Assembly (NCBI GenBank): GCA_027923505.1
Contig: BROI01000003.1
Coordinates: 1,302,001-1,366,000 of the forward strand
DNA from: Mayamaea pseudoterrestris
Taxonomy: Eukaryota; Bacillariophyta; Bacillariophyceae; Sellaphorales; Sellaphoraceae
Direction: 5' to 3'
DNA length: 64,000 nucleotides
Shown here: positions 51,455 through 63,421 of the stretch, in pieces
How positions within the stretch are numbered: position 1 is the first letter of the stretch
Layout of the letters: every line of letters begins with the position of its first letter
Made by a program: the position numbers and the translations under genes
Notes under the pieces: model-generated
Seen by the model: the letters and a program-made list of their open reading frames with translations, nothing else
Told to the model about the DNA's origin: nothing
Databases searched by the model: none

Positions 51455-51684
51455 TTGTGTCGAGTTACCTTGAGTACTTGGTCAAGTAGAAGATGATCAG
51501 TCTGCTAACTTGGTAAGAAGAGGGGAACGAGACGATTGCGTGTACTTTGCAATAGAATGATTTGATTTAGTTGTTACCGCTACTTTAAGGGGACCGTTGC
51601 CGACGTGTTGGTAACGTCGGCTTGCTTCTGTAGCTTAAGTAACTTGAGTATTCACAGATACTGGATATTAACAGATATCCAGCC
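51455..51684 (-). repeat. Probable 5' LTR of the minus-strand Copia element
   Basis: On the minus strand this begins TGGATATCTGTTAATATCCA, a palindromic start very like Copia LTR ends. It has no open frame and lies immediately before the gag start (about 51,370). The boundaries are estimates because no second copy was found for comparison. Confidence 0.45.
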
Positions 51685-51849
51685 ATGAGGATCAACCGAA
51701 ACAAACGGACACTGGCAGGGCCTGAACCTTAATTGTTTCGACTGATCGGTTTACAACTTCGTCGCAACGGTACTTATATTTGATCGTGCATCCAGATCGA
51801 CGACGAGGAGGTACTGTACCTTCTTGCTTTCTCTTGTCATAGAATAAGC

Positions 51850-53388
51850 ATGTCGCCATCTTCGATACTGTTTGCAGGCTCATCATTAACAATGTTAGCA
51901 TTTCTGCGCAACGAGCGACGGGAGCTATCGAAAGTTGTCAGTCGAAAGCGTCCGCTCTCGACGACATCGTCGTCGTTACCGCTTGAAGAACCCACCAAAG
52001 AACAAGTGCTTGCCCTTCGCAAGGCGCACTTTGCAAACGCTCTCAGCATTTCCTACGCCAACACGGATCCTCTCATGATTGTCAGAGGAGAAGGAGCCTG
52101 GCTCTATGACGAAAATGACGTCGCCTATCTGGACACTCGCAACAATGTCGCCCATTGCGGACATTCGCATCCAACCATTGTAAAAGCCATTCAGGATCAA
52201 GTTGGACTCATCAATACTAACACTAGATATCTTCATCCAAACATGTCACTGCTTGCTGAAAAACTAGCATCAAAGCTACCAGAGCCACTCAACATCGTTT
52301 ACTTTTGCAACTCTGGAACTGAAGCCAACGATCTTGCACTTCGATTGGCGCGTGTTTACTCTGGCAGTCGAAATACCATTGTTCTCGACGGCGCCTACCA
52401 TGGACACTCCTTGGCAGTCTTGCAGGTATCGCCCTACAAGTATGAGCACTGCAACAGTCACGGAGAAACCGAGTTTCCACTTGTGCAACCGGATGGAGAC
52501 TGCAATTTCGAGTCGCCAGGGACGTTTATTTACAAGGTGCCATGCCCAGACGTTTATAGGGGCAAGCATCGTAATATTGACACTGCGGGTACATTATACG
52601 CCGAATATGTGGAAGAGGCATGTCAATTCTACACGAATCGCGGCGAATCAGTGAGCATGATTGTCGAGGGAGGCATGTCGGTGGCTGGAGTCAAGCTCTT
52701 TCCACCAAAGTACTTGGACACTTGCGCTCGCGCGGTGCGACGAGCTGGTGGCTTGCTGATTGTGGATGAGGTTCAAACTGGGTTTGGCCGACTTGGGTCA
52801 TCGTACTGGGCGTTTCAGCATGGCGACGCGACGGTCGTGCCGGATATAGTCACAGTCGGCAAGCCGTTCGGCAATGGCATGCCATTGGCTGCCGTCATTA
52901 CAAGTCGGGCAGTGGCAGATCGCTTTGATGCATTGGGAATCGAGCTGTTTAATACGTTTGGAGGGAATCCAGTCTGTACAGCTGCTGGATTAGCAATGCT
53001 CAAGGTCATGGACGACGAGCAACTTCAAGAGCAAGCATTGGAAGTAGGTGACTATCTGCGAAAAAGGTTAAACAAGCTATCATGCAGCGTTGATCTCATT
53101 GGTGACGTTGGAGGGTCTGGTTTATTTCTGGGCATTGAGCTGGTTCGGAATCGAGATGCGCTTGAACCAGCCGCACAGGAAACCTCTTTTATATGCTCGA
53201 CGCTCAAGTCAAAGTTCAAGATACTATGCAGTATCGATGGCCCATATGAAAATGTTATTGTTGTCAAGCCTCCAATGGTTTTCAGTCGGGAAAATGCCGA
53301 CTACTTTGTGGATTCGTTTGCAAGAGCAGCCCTGCTTTGCGCTGATGCGCAACTCGATTTGTCTGCGCTGGTGAAGACGCCGACATAG
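51850..53388 (+). CDS. Class III aminotransferase, ethanolamine-phosphate phospho-lyase type
   Basis: 512 residues, single exon. The N-terminal 45 residues are hydrophobic then basic and Ser-rich ([20 protein letters not shown]), fitting a mitochondrial presequence. The PLP fold motifs are clear: [75 protein letters not shown] and the PLP lysine in [11 protein letters not shown] (Lys 338), then [16 protein letters not shown]. The NNVAHxGH, SPYKY and PDVYRG stretches match the ETNPPL/PHYKPL group (AGXT2-like 1 and 2), which split phosphoethanolamine or phosphohydroxylysine to an aldehyde, ammonia and phosphate. Which substrate applies here is not settled. It begins 166 bp from the Copia LTR. 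Confidence 0.88.
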   Translation: MSPSSILFAGSSLTMLAFLRNERRELSKVVSRKRPLSTTSSSLPLEEPTKEQVLALRKAHFANALSISYANTDPLMIVRGEGAWLYDENDVAYLDTRNNVAHCGHSHPTIVKAIQDQVGLINTNTRYLHPNMSLLAEKLASKLPEPLNIVYFCNSGTEANDLALRLARVYSGSRNTIVLDGAYHGHSLAVLQVSPYKYEHCNSHGETEFPLVQPDGDCNFESPGTFIYKVPCPDVYRGKHRNIDTAGTLYAEYVEEACQFYTNRGESVSMIVEGGMSVAGVKLFPPKYLDTCARAVRRAGGLLIVDEVQTGFGRLGSSYWAFQHGDATVVPDIVTVGKPFGNGMPLAAVITSRAVADRFDALGIELFNTFGGNPVCTAAGLAMLKVMDDEQLQEQALEVGDYLRKRLNKLSCSVDLIGDVGGSGLFLGIELVRNRDALEPAAQETSFICSTLKSKFKILCSIDGPYENVIVVKPPMVFSRENADYFVDSFARAALLCADAQLDLSALVKTPT

Positions 53389-53684
53389 GTGCAAGCGCGA
53401 CGTATGTTCGTCAATTGATATAATTCTTTGTTACTTTGATAGAAGGGCTTACCAGTACTTGTACTTGTAGGTTGCCTGCCCCGAACGAACCACAGGTCCA
53501 ATCCGAGCCGCTTGCAAGCAAGCTGCGTGGCGGGAATCTTTATCAGATGTCGCAACGTGACTGAAAGATGAGCGCGCGTACGTCATTCGCCGCAAAGATT
53601 TGCGCTCGTTTCCAAGCGCACCATGGCCCTCCCTGCTTTGTCGCAGTTGTCTCGCCACCAAGCGTCTCCGGCACCGTTCGCAAG

Positions 53685-54530
53685 ATGCGTCTATCCGCAG
53701 CAGTGGCCATACTACTAGCGACCTCCGCTGAAGCTTTCCAACCAGCCTTTCTTTCCAAACAGACATCAAGCAGCAGCGCCCTCGCCATGTCGACCAAAAT
53801 GTCGCAGGATGAGCTTAAGAAGCTTGTAGGATACAAGGCTGTCGACGACTACGTCAAGTCCGGCATGGTGGTAGGCCTTGGGACTGGTTCCACTGCATAC
53901 TTTGCCGTGGAACGAGTTGGAGAAAAGCTCAAGTCCGGGGAGCTTACCGATATTTTAGCCATTCCAACGTCCGTCCGAACCAAGGAGCAGGCCGAATCCC
54001 TTGGCATTCCGCTAGTTACACTTGACACGCACAGCAAGCTTGATGTTGCCATTGATGGAGCGGATGACGTTGACGACGAGCTCAATCTTACCAAGGGTGG
54101 CGGAGGAGCGCTTTTCCGCGAAAAGATTGTCGAAAACTGCGCCACCAAATTCATTGTCATTGTGGATGAGTCCAAAATTGGCAAGGGCCTTGGACCAGCC
54201 TTTCCCATTCCTGTCGAGATTGTTCCCTTTTGCCATGAACACACCATGCGAGTCATTGCCGATCTTCCAAGCTGCAAGGGAAAGTGCAAGCCGATCCTTC
54301 GCCTCGGCTCGGCTGCCAACAACCAGGTTGACGGCGAGGACCCAGCGGTGACGGACAATTCAAACTACATTGTTGATCTTCATTTCGAAGATCCCATCAA
54401 GGATCCTGCGCAACTAGGACGGGAGCTTAAGAATGTTGTTGGAGTTGTTGAGCATGGTCTATTTTGCGGTATGGCTTCGGCCGTAATTATCGCATCAAGC
54501 GATGGTATCTCTGTCAAGGAAGCCAAGTAG
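53685..54530 (+). CDS. rpiA: Ribose-5-phosphate isomerase A, plastid-targeted
   Basis: 281 residues. The leader MRLSAAVAILLATSAEAF/QPAF is a signal peptide with an A-F plastid motif. The RpiA motifs are VGLGTGSTAYFAVE (phosphate loop), PTSVRTKEQAESLGIPL, VAIDGADDVDDELNLTKGGG with the catalytic acidic residues, ALFREKIVE and DESKIGKGLG; a late NSNYIVDLHF and GVVEHGLF are also typical. The enzyme interconverts ribose 5-phosphate and ribulose 5-phosphate in the Calvin cycle and pentose phosphate pathway. An in-frame upstream ATG at 53568 would mask the leader, so 53685 was chosen. Confidence 0.94.
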   Translation: MRLSAAVAILLATSAEAFQPAFLSKQTSSSSALAMSTKMSQDELKKLVGYKAVDDYVKSGMVVGLGTGSTAYFAVERVGEKLKSGELTDILAIPTSVRTKEQAESLGIPLVTLDTHSKLDVAIDGADDVDDELNLTKGGGGALFREKIVENCATKFIVIVDESKIGKGLGPAFPIPVEIVPFCHEHTMRVIADLPSCKGKCKPILRLGSAANNQVDGEDPAVTDNSNYIVDLHFEDPIKDPAQLGRELKNVVGVVEHGLFCGMASAVIIASSDGISVKEAK

Positions 54531-54667
54531 GCGATAAAATAAAGGAAGCTTACTGTATACACGTCTTTGCGAGATATAATTCGAAGCCATCTTATACCAT
54601 GGCAAGCTACAAGTAGCTCCCGAGCGCCAGTACGACCTTCGCACACATTCCGATCGATATCCATCGA

Positions 54668-55318
54668 ATGGATTGTGGATCGACCATCAATTCATCGAAA
54701 ACGATGATGAGCCTGTTGCATATAGTTCTGCTCGCAATAAGCTTGAAAAATTCGTCTTTAGCAGTAGCAAAAAGTCCCATAGTCATGTCTGCAAGCGAAT
54801 GGAAAAGTAAAGCTCCTTATCGCGCGGAATTTGGCTCGACCAATGACGCCAATGACACGTACAAGGCGACCTGCTTCTGTGGTCGGGTTGCCTACGAAGT
54901 ATGGGGATATCCAGTGGACTCAAAGTTGTGTCATTGCCAAGACTGTCAAGTGTTACATGGTGCTCCCTTTGAGTGGGTGTCATTGTTTGAGAAGGATCAT
55001 GTTCGCTTTCACCCGTCGTCACTCGACTATCTCCACTTTTACAACACCAAACTCGACAAAAGTTGGACAAGTGAAGAGGCACAGGATCGGCAACTTCCTG
55101 TCAAAGTTCGATGTCGCCACTGCGGAACTCCGGTGGCGGATGAAGGTCGAAGCATGTGGCTTGGCTACACCACATTGTTTCGCTTTCGCGAGCATGAAAT
55201 TCCTAGCGCTTTTCGGCATTCATGTCATATGTTTTACGCTCAACGGTGCATTAACATGAACGATGGTAAGACGAAGTGGACAGGTGACAAGGACAACTCA
55301 CCGGAATGGCTTGACTGA
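54668..55318 (+). CDS. GFA/CENP-V family zinc protein, copy 1
   Basis: 216 residues from 54668; starts at 54704 and 54785 are in frame, and the first two keep a hydrophobic leader (MMSLLHIVLLAISL). The GFA fold has two zinc sites: structural pairs CFCGR and CRHCGTP, and the inner site CHCQDCQVLHGAP with three Cys. All are intact. The ending PSAFRHSCHMFYAQRC is conserved in copy 2. The family includes glutathione-dependent formaldehyde-activating enzyme and CENP-V; many members are carbon-sulphur lyase-like with unknown substrate. Copy 2 follows 325 bp downstream in the same direction. Confidence 0.8.
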   Translation: MDCGSTINSSKTMMSLLHIVLLAISLKNSSLAVAKSPIVMSASEWKSKAPYRAEFGSTNDANDTYKATCFCGRVAYEVWGYPVDSKLCHCQDCQVLHGAPFEWVSLFEKDHVRFHPSSLDYLHFYNTKLDKSWTSEEAQDRQLPVKVRCRHCGTPVADEGRSMWLGYTTLFRFREHEIPSAFRHSCHMFYAQRCINMNDGKTKWTGDKDNSPEWLD

Positions 55319-55642
55319 ATACGGTACTTAGGTATGGCCAACATAGCCGAATCTTTTTACCGTAAGGAATTTCCGCGGATGCGTTTTTGAAGCGATTGTG
55401 TATAGTCTTGTTACGCTTCAATGTATGCATCCACGTTCATGTACATGTTGTAAGGAAAACAGGGACAACAGGTCAATGTATTGTATTTGCATGCGAAGTA
55501 ATAGCTAATGGCCTTCACTATCGAATTCCATTGATAGTGGTGGTTCGCTCGCGGTAAAGTCCGATGTTCAGACGTGCAACTCGCAGGCTACAAGTCTATT
55601 CACTGCTTCTTCCTAGAATCTGAACCGTAAAAACACTGTAAT
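55319..55642. other. Spacer between the two GFA paralogues
   Basis: 324 bp with no open frame or repeat recognised. Confidence 0.3.
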
Positions 55643-56194
55643 ATGTCAAATAACAGTTGGAGAAGCAAAGCGCCTTATCATCCCGACTTCGGGATCCGCT
55701 TCAGCGACGATCCCATCTACAAAGCAACCTGTCATTGCGGTCGAGTCTCGTATGAAGTCCAAGGCGAACCCATGGACTCGAAACTCGTGGATTGTGAAGA
55801 TTGTCATGATTTACCGCAGAAGGAATGGGTTTCGGTATTCGAAATGGAAAATGTTCGATTCAAGCCCGAGTCTCTCGACAACCTTTACTTTTTCAGTTTC
55901 AAATTGGACAAGGGCTGGACAAGCGCCGAAGCGGAGCAGCGAGAACTTTTAGTTAGAGTTACCTGCGCTCACTGCCGCACGCCCGTAGCTGATGAAGGGC
56001 GTAGAATGTTTCTAGCGTTTGCAAGCTTGTTCAAGTTTCAAGAGGATGAATCCCACGCACCTTTCGTCAGTCCGGGCACTTGTTCGATGGGACGCGCGTG
56101 GCAGAAAAAGAAAAGTTGGAAGGACGCTTGCACCAACAGAAGAAATGGGCTGAGAGCTAGGCTGGTTCAGAGTAGGAATTTATCATTTTGTTGA
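55643..56194 (+). pseudogene. GFA/CENP-V family zinc protein, copy 2, probably decaying
   Basis: 183 codons. It is a tandem paralogue of copy 1, with WRSKAPYHPDFG, CHCGRVSYEV and CAHCRTPVADEGRRMF matching. Two defects are visible. The inner zinc site CHCQDC of copy 1 reads VDCEDC here, losing its first Cys, and the following HGAP is gone. After HAP (near 56059-56063) the frame changes: the +1-shifted frame continues with FRQSGHLFDGTRVAEKEK to a stop at 56158-56160, matching FRHSCHMFYAQRC of copy 1, while the open frame runs on with unrelated residues. One missing base, or a sequencing error, would explain this. A new function without the inner zinc cannot be excluded. Confidence 0.65.
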
Positions 56195-57357
56195 TTGACG
56201 CGGTATAGTTCACCTGTCCATCTTTTATTCCTCATGCATTTTACGTCGGTATTTCGTAAGGCTAAATTGGGATTTTGTTTGTATTTTCCAATGGTAGCTG
56301 CTGAAGTCTACCCTTTTTCGAGTAACCCGTTAAAGCTGCACCTTGATAAGCTCTGGATACTCGAACACTACGACTATGCGCCGAAGTTGATGAGAGGTAG
56401 CTGATCACACACTGCGACCTTCTCCCTTGCCAAAGGACCGCGTGAACGATCCTTTTTGGACTACATTGTTTGGGCTCCCTTCCCGGTGGACTGCGCCAGG
56501 CCGAAAGGATCGTATCTGTTGTTTGGAAAGACGGGTTAATGTTAGACCAGCCTTGGATATCGAAATAACTTGTCACCATGAGTTGCGCAATGATTGCGCC
56601 GCACACTTTGACTCGTCGTCCCTTCCATACATATAGGAAATGCGGTTTCGCAATCGTTCTGCCACGGAACAAATTGATTTATCCGTTGCAAATCGTCAAC
56701 AGACAGGTCGAGATATTTAGTCAAGTGAATTGTGTACCATGTCCGTTGGTGGCGCGCGCCGACGGACGAGTCCAGACGGGTTGGAGGGAGCTTGTCGTCG
56801 CGTCTGCTGCTTCCTTGGTCGTGCCGACAATCAGTCGATGGTCCCGCGACTGTATTCAACACCACAAAGGGCTTGATTCATCAATGAAAGCAATGTTTCG
56901 TCGAAATGGTGAAGTGTGGTTTCGCAGTGCCAAGGGAAAGCGCAGAGGAGACTCGACAAGGAATTGTCACGGCGCGCACACAACGACTCTGACTCAACCA
57001 AGTGGCAGTCGCTTACTTGCGAATCACCTATTGACAATGATTAAGAAGTGACGAAACGATGACATAGGATATCGATTCATGTCAAATAATGACGACATGC
57101 AAATCGCGCGAGTGGATTGCTGGCAGCATGGTGAGTGAGTCAGCAAGCCAGCTGTCAGCTGTCACATGGTTTTCTGTGCGTCGTCGTCCTTGATGCCCGA
57201 CAAGTGGCAGTGGCTTGGCCGATCCATCAATTTTTGTCCATTGGGTTTTATTCATCAAGCAACAAGCATGATTGTTGTCATGGCTGTTTATGGAGCAAAT
57301 GGAACGGCGTGACGAATCGTCTTGCCTTGTCTCACAAGGTAGAATACTGTGACAGTA
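56195..57357. other. Intergenic left of the young Copia element
   Basis: About 1.16 kb. Open frames such as 56578-57051 (+) lack leader, domain or paralogue support and are not claimed. No RNA gene seen. Confidence 0.4.
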
Positions 57358-57362
57358 ATAAT

Positions 57363-57674
57363 TTGCAGGATGCGAACGAAAACAGCGAAAATCGGGCAAG
57401 TCACACCGAATGTCCGATAGGGTGACACAGCGGCACTCGCGGCTCACCACAGCCTCACGATCGCGTGATGCGTGGCAGCGACGGCTTCGAAGCGATTCAA
57501 CGAGCATATTGCTGAAACTAGTGCGATATAGAGTAGAAACAAGCAGACTTACTAAGCTTGAAGAGTTAAGAAAGCGATTTATTCGTCTCTCGTATTGTAG
57601 CAACTGCAAGCTTGGATTGGCCATCCAAGGACAGCTACAAGCGAAAGGTGCAACGATTTGATTTACAAGTTACA
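57363..57674 (+). repeat. Left LTR (312 bp)
   Basis: Begins TTGCAGGATGCGAACGAAAA and ends TTTACAAGTTACA. A second copy lies at 63110-63421. The two copies differ in an AACGAGCATA vs AACAAGTATA segment, the only differences seen on reading. Confidence 0.93.
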
Positions 57675-57824
57675 AGATTAACACTGTCTTGAGACTCATT
57701 GCCTCGGCATAGAGACTTTATTGACGAAGAGTACTATTGATTTACGAAGTAACGTGGACGCACGTTGGTTCTTGGCCCGGAAAGTTCCGCAGGTGATAGC
57801 AAGAACATTGTCACGACGACAACG

Positions 57825-60020
57825 ATGGCGGAAACTCGCGCGCAGAAAGACGCGGCGTTTGCGCATGTTTACGAAGAGAACGTAGGCGTTTTCCAAGATC
57901 CTCAGTTCAAGGAGTTATTCGACGAACTCGGAGTAGAATCGCTTACGCAATTGATCGAGATGGAGTACGACGATTTCGCGACGAAGTGGAACGTCACGAC
58001 GACGACTGACGATGGCGACAATGTCACGCAGGAAACGAGCGAACACTCGCTAACGAAGATGAAACAACGCACGATCACGAACGCGATCGAATGGTATTTG
58101 GCGCAAGAGTCGCCGGACATCAAGACATGGTCGCAACTGACCACCGAAACGCTGGCGACGTTCGTCACAGCACGAGCGAAGGAACGAGTCCAAGCGCGCA
58201 ACATTGCGAGCGTGGGCAGCGGAAGCGGAGCGAAACCTCCAGCGAAGGAAAGCGAAACGGAATCCAAGAAGGACGAATCCAAGGACTCCACGCTAACGAA
58301 CGAAGGCGACGAGTCGAAACCCGACTCGGCCGACAAGGTGCCACCGACGAGCGTGGACGTGGACACGAAGCAGTCACCGACATCCGTATTGGACCTCGGC
58401 GACGACGAAGACGACGAGAAGTATTCAGACCAATTTACGAAGTCTATCAAGTTCTCGGCGAAGGATTGTAAAGAAATGAAGCTGGATTCCTCGTGGAAAC
58501 AGTGGATTTCCGAGTTGAAAGTCATCGCTACATTGCACGACTTCCACGAAGTCTTTGACGACGATTATGACCCAAAGGAAAAGGGAACGAAGGAACAGAA
58601 GGCGTATGCAAAGAAGAATGTGTTTGTATACAGAATCTTTCTCACGCACTGTCGAACTCCGTCTGCATCACTCGCAGTACAGCAGTTCAAGAAGACGATG
58701 GACGGACGCGAAGTCTACCAACGATTGCGAACGCGATACGAAGAAGGCGCTACTGCTCACATCGAGAAGGAACGCGCGCGAACGGAACTGCAGGGAATGC
58801 GGCTGACCGAGAAGTGGTCAAGGCCGACGATCGAATTTCTCGCACTGTTCTACAAGAAAGTCATCTGGCTGCTCGAAATGGACGCAGAAGCTCTGACAGG
58901 TTTACAACGATACGACATGCTACGCGACGCTTTCTCTGAGCACACTGGATTCAGCGCCTCGCTAGCAGGTTTTGACGGAATGATTGCCATCAAGAAACAC
59001 ATGGGGCAACACGACTCGGAAGACAATTTCGCGCAGTTGTACGCGCACTTAGAAGAGTGCTGCATCAAGTATGACAAGAAGCACCCATCGACGACGAAGA
59101 CTAAGCGCACAATCAATCAAGCGCAGTCTAGTGGAACGAAAGGAGGCGGCGGCGGCAATGGCGGCGCGACTCCAAGCGGCTTATCGGCGGAACGATTTGC
59201 AGCGATCATGAAGAACCCTCACGCGAGCGTGAAGGATGAAGTCTGGTTGGAGATGAAGTTCGATCAGCGAAAGCAGTTGAAGGACAAGCGTGCGACGGCG
59301 CCCAAGACACCCGAAAACGGATGGCGACCGCGCAACCAACGAGGCACGGCTACGACGCAGACGCAAGCCAACGCGGCGCATCAAGAGCGTCACGCGACGG
59401 AATCTGTAGCGAACGATCACGCAAGCGTTCCTGGCACGATTAATATTCAGCCAGGCAATAGTGGAATGTCAGTCCAAACGGCTGCACGATCGGTTCTGCA
59501 AGCGAATAATGCGAGTACTACAACTCAGCAAGTGACAGGATCGTTGACGACTGATAACACCGGACGAGGTACATTCAGCTTCAACATGCATCGTCGTATG
59601 CGCGTCAATCGCGCACACTACGAGCGGATCAACGAAGGCGCGCTCATCGACAGCGGCGCAAACGGAGGCTTATGCGGAGGAGACATGCTCGTCGTTTCGG
59701 AAACGAACGCCGAGGTGGATGTGACTGGTATTGACGATCATATTGTCCCAGCTCTCAAGATTGGCACTGCAGCTGGACTGGCAAAGACCCTTAGTGGCGA
59801 AACCATTCTGCTTTTGTGTCACCAGTATGCTTTAAAGCGAGACGGACCGACGATTTCATTGCCCGAATCAATTGCGCGCAATGGGACATCGCGTCGACGA
59901 TATTCCGACCATGTTTGGCGGAACGCAACGAATTACAACGAACATTGGAGGCTACGTTTTGCCATTGGCGATTCGCGACGGCCTGGTGTACTTGGACGTG
60001 ACGAAACCCACGTTCGATGA
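57825..60020 (+). mobile_element. Copia gag and protease region
   Basis: Starts MAETRAQKDAAFAHVYEENV; gag-type helical UBN2-like sequence follows, then a Gln/Ala-rich linker. Near 59650 is LIDSGANGGLCGGD, the D-S-G-A retropepsin motif. The downstream part VTGIDDHIVPALKIGTAAGL resembles the pre-integrase stretch of related elements. Fossil part. Confidence 0.8.
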
Positions 60021-60309
60021 TTTGGATAAGTATCCGACCGTCATAATGACGTCGGATGTGCCGTGGGACCCGACTGTTTACGATGTCGAGCACGCGCACG
60101 ACGATTTCGATGAACGCGATCACGATTATGGATCTTTCGACGAACGATTCGACGATGACGGTATCACGCACCGCAATCGTCACACGCCGACACGCACTGG
60201 CGACGAACTTGACGTACTGATCAATCGGTGCGTGCGACACGCTCAGTTTTCACGCGGGGAGCGGCCAGGGACCCACAGCGCACGAAGAATCCGAAATCAC
60301 GTGCCGCAA

Positions 60310-60400
60310 AAGTGCGGAGCGCAACTGGAATCGAACCAAGGATAACCGGCTATATCACCTCTAAACACGCTGCTACTTTTCCGTCTGCTAGTGTACTATA
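60310..60400 (-). other. tRNA-like segment with B-box
   Basis: On the minus strand the perfect B-box GGTTCGATTCC (60328-60338) is followed by AGTTGCGCTCCGC. An A-box-like TAGCAGCGTGT lies about 45 bases upstream. The stems do not pair as a complete tRNA, so no tRNA gene is called; a SINE-type or tRNA-derived piece inside the Copia element is possible. Confidence 0.3.
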
Positions 60401-60806
60401 TGCTGCATACAAGGCACCATGCACTATGACAAGTAAAGGTATCGCTCTGGTTGCTGTTTTTCGTGTGCAACCTGCTACTCCCCTAGCTTTGCGCGTCATA
60501 GTGCTAACTCGTCTTCCGTTTCAGCTGGCATTTTCGTCTCGCGGGGGAATGTCACTTTTCAGTTTTTCCTGCGGCGTTTCGGGCTCGGCGCATCTTTGTG
60601 CACTCCCCAGGGTCCGCGACTCCCCATCGTTCGTTCGTGACAAACCCGTGCAACCAGTGAATTTTTTGCTTTTTCTTCGCTTGATTCGATCGCAACTCGA
60701 ACCAGCAGCCTCAGTCCAGATCTCTCGATAGGGACGCTACCATAGCAGGTATGCAACAGAAAGTAGTCACGACAACTACGAAGGAAACGACGACGAAACA
60801 ATTCCG

Positions 60807-63092
60807 ATGGCGAACCACGCCAACGTACCAGCGAAGTTCTTCAGAAGGGCTGAGCAAGAATCAGGGAATAAATGCCCTCTGTTCTCTCCAAGCGAACTCA
60901 TCGGACGCACGTTCGTAAGGGAACACGAAAACGGTCAGAAAATGCGAGCGACTGTATGCGAATATATCGAAGTACGCGATAACGAGCTACTCGAAACGAC
61001 GAAAGGTTTCCTAATCCAAATGGGAGAGGAGCCAGCGAAAGACTTAATAAGTTACAACGAACTGTCGGATTTAATCGAACGACAGATGGACGAAGATATA
61101 CGAAACGATCCGGCGACTCAGTGGGTATTCACGAAGGTAATCGGACACGAGCTTAATTTGAAACCGAACGATCCGACATACAAAGGAAGTTCAAGTAACG
61201 TTCTCGTCGAATGGACTGACGGAACGACGACGTGGGAGCCTCTCGCGATCATGAAGAAGGACGATCCGATAACGATCGCAGAGTATGGACTCAAGCACGG
61301 CTTACTCGACAAGCCAGGATGGAAGCAGCTGGAGCATTACACTCGGAAGCGAAAGAAGTTTCGACAGATGGTAACAGCGGCGAAACGAAAATCGAAAGCA
61401 AACGGCGTACGCTACAAATTCGGCGTAAGGTTGCCGCGCAATTATAAAGATGCGAAAGCTCTCGACGAGATCAACGGCAACACGCTGTGGACGGATGCGA
61501 TTCGAACGGAATTAAATCAGATAAATGATTACGACACGTTCGCAGATCAAGGAGTCGGTAAGGTTATGCCGGCGCCGTGGAAACGAATAAACGTGCACAT
61601 GATATTCGATGTCAAGCACGATTTGCGACGGAAAGCACGACTCGTCGCAGGAGGACATATGACAGAGCCGCCGAAGGATTCAGTTTACTCGGGCGTTGTG
61701 TCATTGCGAAGTCTACGAATGGTAGCGATGTTAGCGGAACTCAACGGTCTGGAACTGTGGGCAGCTGACGTCGGCAACGCATACTTGGAAGCGAAAACGA
61801 AAGAGAAGGTTTATATCGTGGCAGGTCCGGAGTTCGGGGAGCTCGAGGGTCACACGCTCACGATCGTGAAGGCATTATACGGTCTTCGCACGTCAGGCGC
61901 ACGCTGGCACGAGCACTTTGCAGACACGCTCCGCGACATTGGCTTCACGCCGTGTATCGCAGAACCGGACGTGTGGATGCGCGATAAAGGCACGCACTAC
62001 GAATACGTTTGTGTGTATGTCGACGATTTAGCGATAGCGATGAAGAATCCGAAGGAACTAACGGATCTTTTAATTGAGAACTACAACTACAAGTTGAAGG
62101 GCGTCGGTCCATTGGCATATCATTTGGGCGCAGACGTTTGGCGAGACGACGACGGCGTACTCTGCTTCGGAGCGAAGAAGTACGTCACAAGACTACTAGC
62201 GAACTACAAAGAAATGTTCGGCGAGGAACCGCGACCGCAGACAAGTCCACTACGCGACGGCGATCATCCGGAACTCGACGAAACGAAAGAACTTGACGAC
62301 GACGGAATTGCGAAGTATCAATCGATAATTGGTGCGTTGCAATGGGCAGTAAGTTTATGTCGATTCGACATTCACTGTGCTGTCATGACTATGGGGAGAT
62401 TCCGAGCTGCGCCACGAGCGGGGCACTTGGAACGGTTGAAGCATATTTGCGGATACTTACGAAGATACCCGGATGGAGCGATTCGATTCAACGTTTCGAT
62501 TCCAACGGACGAGCGATACGCGACAGTTGACAAGATGGATTGGGATTACAGTGTGTACGGCAAGATCTGCGAAGAGCTTCCGTGGAACATGCCCACGCCG
62601 CGCGGCAAGGCGGTGCGAATGTCAACGTTCGAAGATGCGAACCTGTACCACGATTACACGACGGGACGGGCAGCGATGGGCATGCTACACATGTTGAATG
62701 GAACAGTCGTTGATTGGTTTTCGAAACGCCAAGCGACGGTCGAGACGGCGACGTACGGCTCGGAGTTTGTAGCAGCGAGAGTGAGCACGGAGCAGATCAT
62801 GGATCTTCGCTTCACGCTACGCATGTTGGGAGTTCCGCTCGACGGACCTTCATGGATGTTTGGAGACAACAAGTCGGTAACGCAAAGCAGCAACCTACCG
62901 CACTCTAGTCTGACGAAGCGACACAATGCACTGGCATTTCACCGTGTACGCGAAGCGATTGCGGCGGGAATTATTAATTTCAACCACATCATGGGAACGA
63001 CAAACCCGGCGGATGTACTTACCAAGTTTCTTCCACGGGCTACGGCAAGCAAGCACTTAAAGAACCTGCTCTTCAAGGAATCTAACTATTAG
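60807..63092 (+). mobile_element. Copia reverse transcriptase and RNase H region
   Basis: A long open part with RT core ELWAADVGNAYLEAKT, the catalytic YVCVYVDDLAIAM, and an RNase H part with FEDANLYHDYTTGRA, ETATYGSEFVAARVS, DNKSVTQSSNLP and the final NPADVLTKFLPRATAS. These are the standard Copia landmarks. Fossil part. Confidence 0.9.
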
Positions 63093-63109
63093 GTATGACT
63101 TGAGGGGAG

Positions 63110-63421
63110 TTGCAGGATGCGAACGAAAACAGCGAAAATCGGGCAAGTCACACCGAATGTCCGATAGGGTGACACAGCGGCACTCGCGGCTCACCACAGC
63201 CTCACGATCGCGTGATGCGTGGCAGCGACGGCTTCGAAGCGATTCAACAAGTATATTGCTGAAACTAGTGCGATATAGAGTAGAAACAAGCAGACTTACT
63301 AAGCTTGAAGAGTTAAGAAAGCGATTTATTCGTCTCTCGTATTGTAGCAACTGCAAGCTTGGATTGGCCATCCAAGGACAGCTACAAGCGAAAGGTGCAA
63401 CGATTTGATTTACAAGTTACA
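63110..63421 (+). repeat. Right LTR (312 bp)
   Basis: The same sequence as the left LTR with about two changes. It follows a purine tract and is followed by the ATAAT duplication, which fixes the element end. Confidence 0.93.

Larger units (their letters stand above)
45026..51684 (-). mobile_element. Ty1/Copia LTR retrotransposon, broken
   Basis: A minus-strand fossil with parts in Copia order: gag-like region at the right (about 49.7-51.45 kb), integrase, then reverse transcriptase and RNase H at the left. A probable 5' LTR lies at about 51.45-51.68 kb; a matching 3' LTR was not recognised, so LTR divergence cannot date it. The element looks broken, with several breaks spread mostly through its gag side; the pol parts are still long. 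Codon quality suggests moderate rather than ancient age. It resembles the Copia lineages common in diatoms. Confidence 0.88.

Noticed and set aside
56578-57051. 157-codon plus-strand ORF
   Set aside because: No domain, leader, paralogue or typical codon pattern; flanked by non-coding sequence.
57082-57624. 180-codon minus-strand ORF, with a similar one at 63057-63371
   Set aside because: They fall in the two LTR copies and recur only because the LTRs are identical.
60310-60400. Functional tRNA gene
   Set aside because: The acceptor and D stems do not pair; only the B-box region is tRNA-like.
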